Below, one piece after another: positions 57,249 through 64,000 of a stretch of 64,000 nucleotides of DNA. Under the pieces are notes generated by a model. That model was not told the origin of the DNA, made no database searches, and saw nothing but the letters and a program-made list of their open reading frames with translations. Within the stretch, counting starts at the first letter, position 1. Each line of letters starts with the position of its first letter. Location: positions 21,165-85,164 of the forward strand of contig NZ_WTPX01000001.1 in assembly GCF_013036045.1 (NCBI RefSeq), read 5' to 3'. The translations under genes were made by a program, and so were the position numbers. The DNA is from Alienimonas chondri (GTDB lineage Bacteria > Planctomycetota > Planctomycetia > Planctomycetales > Planctomycetaceae).

Positions 57249-57371
57249 GAAACGGAAGCCGTCGCGGAAGACGGCGGAGCAATCGCCGTGGGAGAGAGTG
57301 AACACGCCCGCCCATTCCTTACCGGAAGAGCTTGCATCGTGAAGGACGGGGCGGCGGGGACGGACCGCGAA

Positions 57372-57848
57372 TCAGCTCGCCCCGGCCCGGATGCTACGCA
57401 GTAGGCCCGCCGTTTCAACGGCGGCGGCGGCGGTCTCCGCGCCCTTGTTGCCGTGTTTGCCCCCGGCGCGGCTCAAGGCCTGCTCAAAATCATTCGTCGT
57501 CACGACCCCGAACAGCACGGGCGTCCCGGTTTCGCGACTGCTGGACTGAAAGCTGCTCGCCACGGAGGCGTTGATGAAGCGGTCATGTTCCGTCTCGCCC
57601 TTCACCACACAGCCCAGACCCAGCACGGCGTCGAACCCGCCGCTCTTGGCGAGTTCGTGACAGACGCCGCCCAACTCGAACGTCCCCGGCACCCGCACCA
57701 CGGTCAGCGCCTCCTCGTCGGCGCCGAGCCGTCGCAACGTCCCCAGCGCCCCTTCGAGCAGTCGATCGGTAATCAGCGGATTCCAGCGGGCGCACGCGAC
57801 CGCGTAGCGGCCGCCGGGCAGCACGGGGGGGGCGTCGTGTTCGATCAT
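57372..57848 (-). CDS. ribH: 6,7-dimethyl-8-ribityllumazine synthase
   Basis: 158 aa. ARWNPLITDRLLEGA, the ligand loop VRVPGTFELGGV, the catalytic histidine in CVVKGETEHDRFIN, and RAGGKHGNKGAETA are all present. It condenses the ribityl-amino pyrimidine with dihydroxybutanone phosphate in riboflavin synthesis and forms icosahedral or pentameric assemblies. Its ATG overlaps the stop of the DUF4058 gene (ATGA), and nusB follows. Confidence 0.96.
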   Translation of the reverse strand: MIEHDAPPVLPGGRYAVACARWNPLITDRLLEGALGTLRRLGADEEALTVVRVPGTFELGGVCHELAKSGGFDAVLGLGCVVKGETEHDRFINASVASSFQSSSRETGTPVLFGVVTTNDFEQALSRAGGKHGNKGAETAAAAVETAGLLRSIRAGAS

Positions 57849-58654
57849 TCAGCGGTCGGGAACTGCGGGGGAAGGGGGATGCCGGCGTTTTCCAGCAGGT
57901 CAGCGGCCCACACCGAGTCCTCGGGAGAGAGCGGCGGTTCCGGCGGGCGAGCGTAGATTCGAGGATGGTAGGCGGATGCTTCGAACACTCGGTCCGTCAC
58001 GAGACGCAGGTCCAACGGCACGAAATCCCCGTCCCGCAAAGGAATCGGCAGCGTCGGCATTCGGTCGTGCAGCGAAAAGGCGAACAGGTCCACGGTCGGC
58101 CTGCGTTCAGCGACACTGACCGTGACGAAGAAGTCGCTGTCCGGCTCGTCGTCCACGGGAAGCCGCCGCCCCGCCCGCAGCAGGTCGATCTCGACGAGAT
58201 GGGCCGGCGAGTCCAGGAGCGCCGCTCTTTTTACCAAGTAGGCGTCACGATGTCGGATCTTGTTCGTCGGGCTGAGTAATTCGATGACGGTGACGAGTTC
58301 TGCGCCCTCCACCGTGCGAATCGCCACTCTACGAACGCGTTCCTCGACGACCCCGGGGAGGATGCCCACCGCCGTCGGCTTGGCGACGACCTGGCCCGAT
58401 TCGCCCTCTCCCCGATCTCCGTCCACGTTCGTCACGTAAATCGCCGCGTCCCCCTCAGCGATCTTCCTCCGTCGACCGATCTCTCGCGCTTCAGCGGACA
58501 GCTCGTGGATGTAGATGTCCGTCTCGACCTCAGCGACGAATCCCGGCGGCATCGATGGGTTCAGCGCCCCAATCGCGTATGCGGAGAAGGAACCATGGAA
58601 ATTCGACCAACTCCTTTCCAGGAACGGGTCCATGCCGGGGAAGGGGCTGTGCAT
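57845..58654 (-). CDS. DUF4058 family protein
   Basis: 269 aa, starting [21 protein letters not shown], the diagnostic family start. The rest is mixed alpha/beta: IEL-like strands [42 protein letters not shown] resemble a nuclease-like core (conserved Glu-x-Lys style residues), and [12 protein letters not shown]. Function of DUF4058 is not established; members are frequent in cyanobacteria and planctomycetes. Translational coupling to ribH may be only incidental. Confidence 0.92.
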   Translation of the reverse strand: MHSPFPGMDPFLERSWSNFHGSFSAYAIGALNPSMPPGFVAEVETDIYIHELSAEAREIGRRRKIAEGDAAIYVTNVDGDRGEGESGQVVAKPTAVGILPGVVEERVRRVAIRTVEGAELVTVIELLSPTNKIRHRDAYLVKRAALLDSPAHLVEIDLLRAGRRLPVDDEPDSDFFVTVSVAERRPTVDLFAFSLHDRMPTLPIPLRDGDFVPLDLRLVTDRVFEASAYHPRIYARPPEPPLSPEDSVWAADLLENAGIPLPPQFPTAE

Positions 58655-58683
58655 CGCGTCGCTGGGCCTGGAATCGAGCGAGG

Positions 58684-60198
58684 TCAGTTTAGCGACATCG
58701 CGTCGAGGAACTCCGCGTTGGATTTCGACTTCGACAGCCGATTGACGAGCAGGTCCATGGCGTCCGTCGGGTTCATGCCGGAAAGCGTGCGGCGCATCCG
58801 ATCGACCTGGCGCTGTTCCTCCGGCTCGCGGAGCAGTTCTTCACGACGGGTGCCGGACTTGTTCACGTCGATCGCGGGCCAGATGCGCTTCTCGACCAGT
58901 TTGCGGTCCAGATGCAGCTCCGTGTTGCCGGTGCCTTTGAACTCTTCGAAAATCACCTCGTCCATCTTCGAGCCGGTCTCGACCAGCGCGGTGGCGACGA
59001 TCGTCAGGCTGCCGCCTTCCTCGACATTGCGGGCGGCGCCGAAGAAGCGCTTCGGGTGTTGCAGGGCGCCGGCGTCGACGCCGCCGGTCAGCACCTTGCC
59101 GCTGTGGGGCGTCTCCGTGTTCCAGGCGCGAGCCAGGCGGGTGATCGAGTCGAGGAAGATCACCACGTCCTGCCCGAACTCGACCAATCGTTTGGCCTTC
59201 TCGATCACCATCTCAGACACCTGAATGTGCCGACTGGGCGGCTCGTCGAAGGTGCTGGAGACGACCTCGCAGTTCCGACCCTTCACCTGTCGCTCCATTT
59301 CCGTGACCTCCTCCGGCCGTTCGTCGATCAGGAGGACGATCACGTAGGCGTCCGGGTGCCCGGCGATCGTCGCCTGGGCGAGTTGTTGCAGGAGCACCGT
59401 CTTCCCGGCCCGGGGCGGGCTGACGATCAAACCGCGTTGGCCCAGCCCGATCGGGGCGACGAGATCCACGACCCGCGTGCTGAGTTGCTGGGCGTCCGCG
59501 GCCAGTTGCAAGCGCTCCTGCGGATGCAGGGGGGTTAGATCGTCGAACGGCACCATCCCATGCACCGCCGCGGGGTCTTTCCCGCCGACGGCCTCGACCC
59601 GCAACAGGGCGAAGTAGCGTTCGTTCTCCTTCGGCGGGCGGATCTGACCGGCGACGGTGGCGCCGGTCTTCAGACCGAATCGGCGGATCTGGCTCGGCGA
59701 GACGTAGATGTCGTCCGGGCAGGGCAGGTAGTGGTAGTCCGGGCTGCGGAGAAAGCCGAACCCGTCCGGGAGGATTTCCAGCGTGCCCTCGCCGAACATC
59801 AAGCCGGAGAGCTTGGTTCGCTCCTTGAGGATCTTGAAGATCAGATCCTGCTTCTTCAGTCCGCCGTACTCTTCAAGACTGGCTTCCGCCGCCATGGCGA
59901 GCAGCTCACGCATGCTCATCCGCTGCAATTCGGAGATGTGAATCTGCTCCGCCGGGCGCGGCCCCAGGGAGGGCGGATCGTCCTCCTCGGTCAGCATCGA
60001 CAACGTCCGCGGCTCCTCGGCCTTCGGCTTCGGCGCCGAAGGGGGCGGGACGGGGAGCGGGTTGGACTCCTCCGCGGCGTTGACGGGCACTTCCGACGGG
60101 GCGGTCCCGCTGGGCGGATTGAGCGTCGCCTGGCTCTTCGCCATCCGGTCGCGGACGCTGGCCCGCTTCTTCTTCGACGAATTGGACGAGGAAGACAT
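58684..60198 (-). CDS. rho: Transcription termination factor Rho
   Basis: 504 aa from ATG ([15 protein letters not shown]). An N-terminal Lys/Ser- and Pro-rich extension of about 85 residues precedes the Rho N-domain ([31 protein letters not shown]), the cold-shock-like RNA-binding domain ([41 protein letters not shown]), and the RecA-type motor with [15 protein letters not shown] and the Q/R loops ([27 protein letters not shown]). It ends transcripts as a hexameric RNA translocase. An in-frame ATG 39 bp upstream (60237) is an alternative. It follows coaE. Confidence 0.95.
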   Translation of the reverse strand: MSSSSNSSKKKRASVRDRMAKSQATLNPPSGTAPSEVPVNAAEESNPLPVPPPSAPKPKAEEPRTLSMLTEEDDPPSLGPRPAEQIHISELQRMSMRELLAMAAEASLEEYGGLKKQDLIFKILKERTKLSGLMFGEGTLEILPDGFGFLRSPDYHYLPCPDDIYVSPSQIRRFGLKTGATVAGQIRPPKENERYFALLRVEAVGGKDPAAVHGMVPFDDLTPLHPQERLQLAADAQQLSTRVVDLVAPIGLGQRGLIVSPPRAGKTVLLQQLAQATIAGHPDAYVIVLLIDERPEEVTEMERQVKGRNCEVVSSTFDEPPSRHIQVSEMVIEKAKRLVEFGQDVVIFLDSITRLARAWNTETPHSGKVLTGGVDAGALQHPKRFFGAARNVEEGGSLTIVATALVETGSKMDEVIFEEFKGTGNTELHLDRKLVEKRIWPAIDVNKSGTRREELLREPEEQRQVDRMRRTLSGMNPTDAMDLLVNRLSKSKSNAEFLDAMSLN

Positions 60199-60247
60199 CG
60201 CGGGCGCGGGGCGGGGGGTGGGGGAGGGTACGGGCATCAATGACACG

Positions 60248-60952
60248 TCAATTCGTGACCGCGGCGGCGGGCTGGGCGAACAGATCCGGCCGGGCGGCAC
60301 GCACCGGAGCGGCGGGCGAGGGTTCGACGCCCCATGCCTGAAGGAGGTCGTCGAAGGAGCGAACGGCATCAGCGAGCAAGCCGCCGTTGTCGACCGTCGC
60401 ATCGGCGGCGGCCCGTTTGCGGTCCAGCGACCACTGACTCGTTTCCCGCCGGTCTAACTCCGCCGCATCCCAGCCGCGCGAGGCGACCCGTCGCAGCCGT
60501 TCGGACCGGGGCACGTCCACGAAGACGACCTTCTCACAGAGATCCCGCCAGCCGGTCTCCAGCAGGACCGCGGCATCCAGCAAGACCGCCTCGTATCCAG
60601 AGGCGAGCAGATCCTCGGCCTCGCTCAGCAAGCGGCGTCGGATCACCGGGTGCACGATCGCTTCGAGGGCTGCGAGCGCCGCCTGCTTGCCGGGGCCGAA
60701 CACTTTCGCCGCGAGCTTGGATCGATCGATCTCACGATGTGCGAGATCGCCGTGGGCGAAGAAGATCTCCGCGCCGAATCGATCATGCAGAGCGATCTTC
60801 ACCGCATCCTCGCGCAGCGCCTCGTGGCCGGCGGCGTCGCCGTCGAGCACGGCAAGATCCCATCGCTCCGCCACCGCGGAACAGAGGGCGCTCTTACCGG
60901 ATCCGACGCCGCCGACGACCCCGAACACGGGGGCAGGCGCAGAAGTAGACAC
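60248..60952 (-). CDS. coaE: Dephospho-CoA kinase
   Basis: 234 aa from a GTG ([15 protein letters not shown]). P-loop GGVGSGKS near residues 14-21, the substrate region [39 protein letters not shown] and [19 protein letters not shown] identify the family. It phosphorylates the ribose 3'-OH of dephospho-CoA, the last step of CoA synthesis. The C-terminus carries about 25 extra residues ([18 protein letters not shown]). It sits between polA and rho. Confidence 0.92.
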   Translation of the reverse strand: MSTSAPAPVFGVVGGVGSGKSALCSAVAERWDLAVLDGDAAGHEALREDAVKIALHDRFGAEIFFAHGDLAHREIDRSKLAAKVFGPGKQAALAALEAIVHPVIRRRLLSEAEDLLASGYEAVLLDAAVLLETGWRDLCEKVVFVDVPRSERLRRVASRGWDAAELDRRETSQWSLDRKRAAADATVDNGGLLADAVRSFDDLLQAWGVEPSPAAPVRAARPDLFAQPAAAVTN

Positions 60953-61081
60953 AGGGTGGGCAGGGGTGGAGGGGGCCGCGGGCTGCGGCAGGGAGGGAAC
61001 CCGAAACGGGCGCGGCCCATCGTCCTGCCGCCCATCCACCCTGTCAACGGCCTAATCAGTCCGCTGACGAGGAACCTCGGG

Positions 61082-63850
<2,769 letters not shown>

Positions 63851-64000
63851 CGGGCGCTTTTCTGGGCGGGCTACGGGCGGCGTGTCGGAGAGGACGACGG
63901 GGCGGGCGGCGGGGGGCGACGCACGGTAGAGGTCCGTCGCGCCGCCCCCAAGCGGACGACCCTTGGCGCCCGAAGCGCGTCGTACCCCACAGAACCCAAT

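Overview
The window is one gene-dense stretch (about 57 genes in 64 kb) of a high-GC bacterial chromosome, roughly two-thirds G+C in the rows I counted by hand. Several things point to a planctomycete. They are a large 'PVC-type' protein that fuses a beta-propeller to a C-terminal CxxCH heme domain, two arylsulfatases beside it, a tetrahydromethanopterin cyclohydrolase (mch), a DUF4058 protein, many secreted or membrane proteins that end in a single heme motif, frequent GTG/TTG starts and few clear Shine-Dalgarno sequences. The family and genus cannot be fixed from the sequence alone.

Layout. 1-2.7 kb: end of a polysaccharide/exopolymer locus (GT4 glycosyltransferase and asparagine synthase). 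2.8-11.9 kb: SGNH-like protein, GlsB-type membrane protein, ComEC, and a minus-strand group of a divergent UvrA, a 168-aa unknown and a TPR protein, followed by a CBM9-like protein. 12-18.8 kb: leuB, Bax-inhibitor-1 protein, cyclophilin, an inositol-monophosphatase-family enzyme, mch and a MOSC protein. 19-25.9 kb: aconitase with an overlapping membrane gene, divergent from a secreted PQQ-type beta-propeller and an overlapping cytochrome gene, then a methyltransferase. 26-32 kb: a degenerate YrdC-phosphatase fusion, rpiB, then glycine cleavage genes gcvH-gcvPA-gcvPB with a lipoate ligase but no gcvT. 32-36.8 kb: FHA protein, small proteins, an ECF sigma factor with a membrane partner, thiL and an MBL-fold hydrolase. 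37-45.8 kb: a zinc-ribbon membrane protein, a membrane heme protein, the PVC heme protein and two sulfatases. 45.8-51 kb: a minus-strand run nadD-htpG-dinB-ABC permease-ABC ATPase. 51-54.8 kb: priA, a lower-GC zinc-ribbon gene and a sedoheptulose-7-phosphate isomerase-like SIS protein. 55-58.7 kb: an FGE-fold lipoprotein, a PH-like membrane protein, and DUF4058-ribH-nusB. 58.7-63.9 kb: polA-coaE-rho. No gap between genes exceeds about 300 bases, and I found no tRNA, rRNA, CRISPR array or insertion sequence.

Most of this is core metabolism and information processing, with accessory islands for sulfated-substrate breakdown and periplasmic electron transfer. The structure least explained by genes is a set of palindromic elements. 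A GC-rich element with core GGGGCGTCAGCCCC occurs five times in two intergenic clusters, and one copy lies inside the apparent priA reading frame. A different, perfect 42-bp palindrome sits in frame inside the PVC heme gene. I did not find a clear new defence or mobile system.
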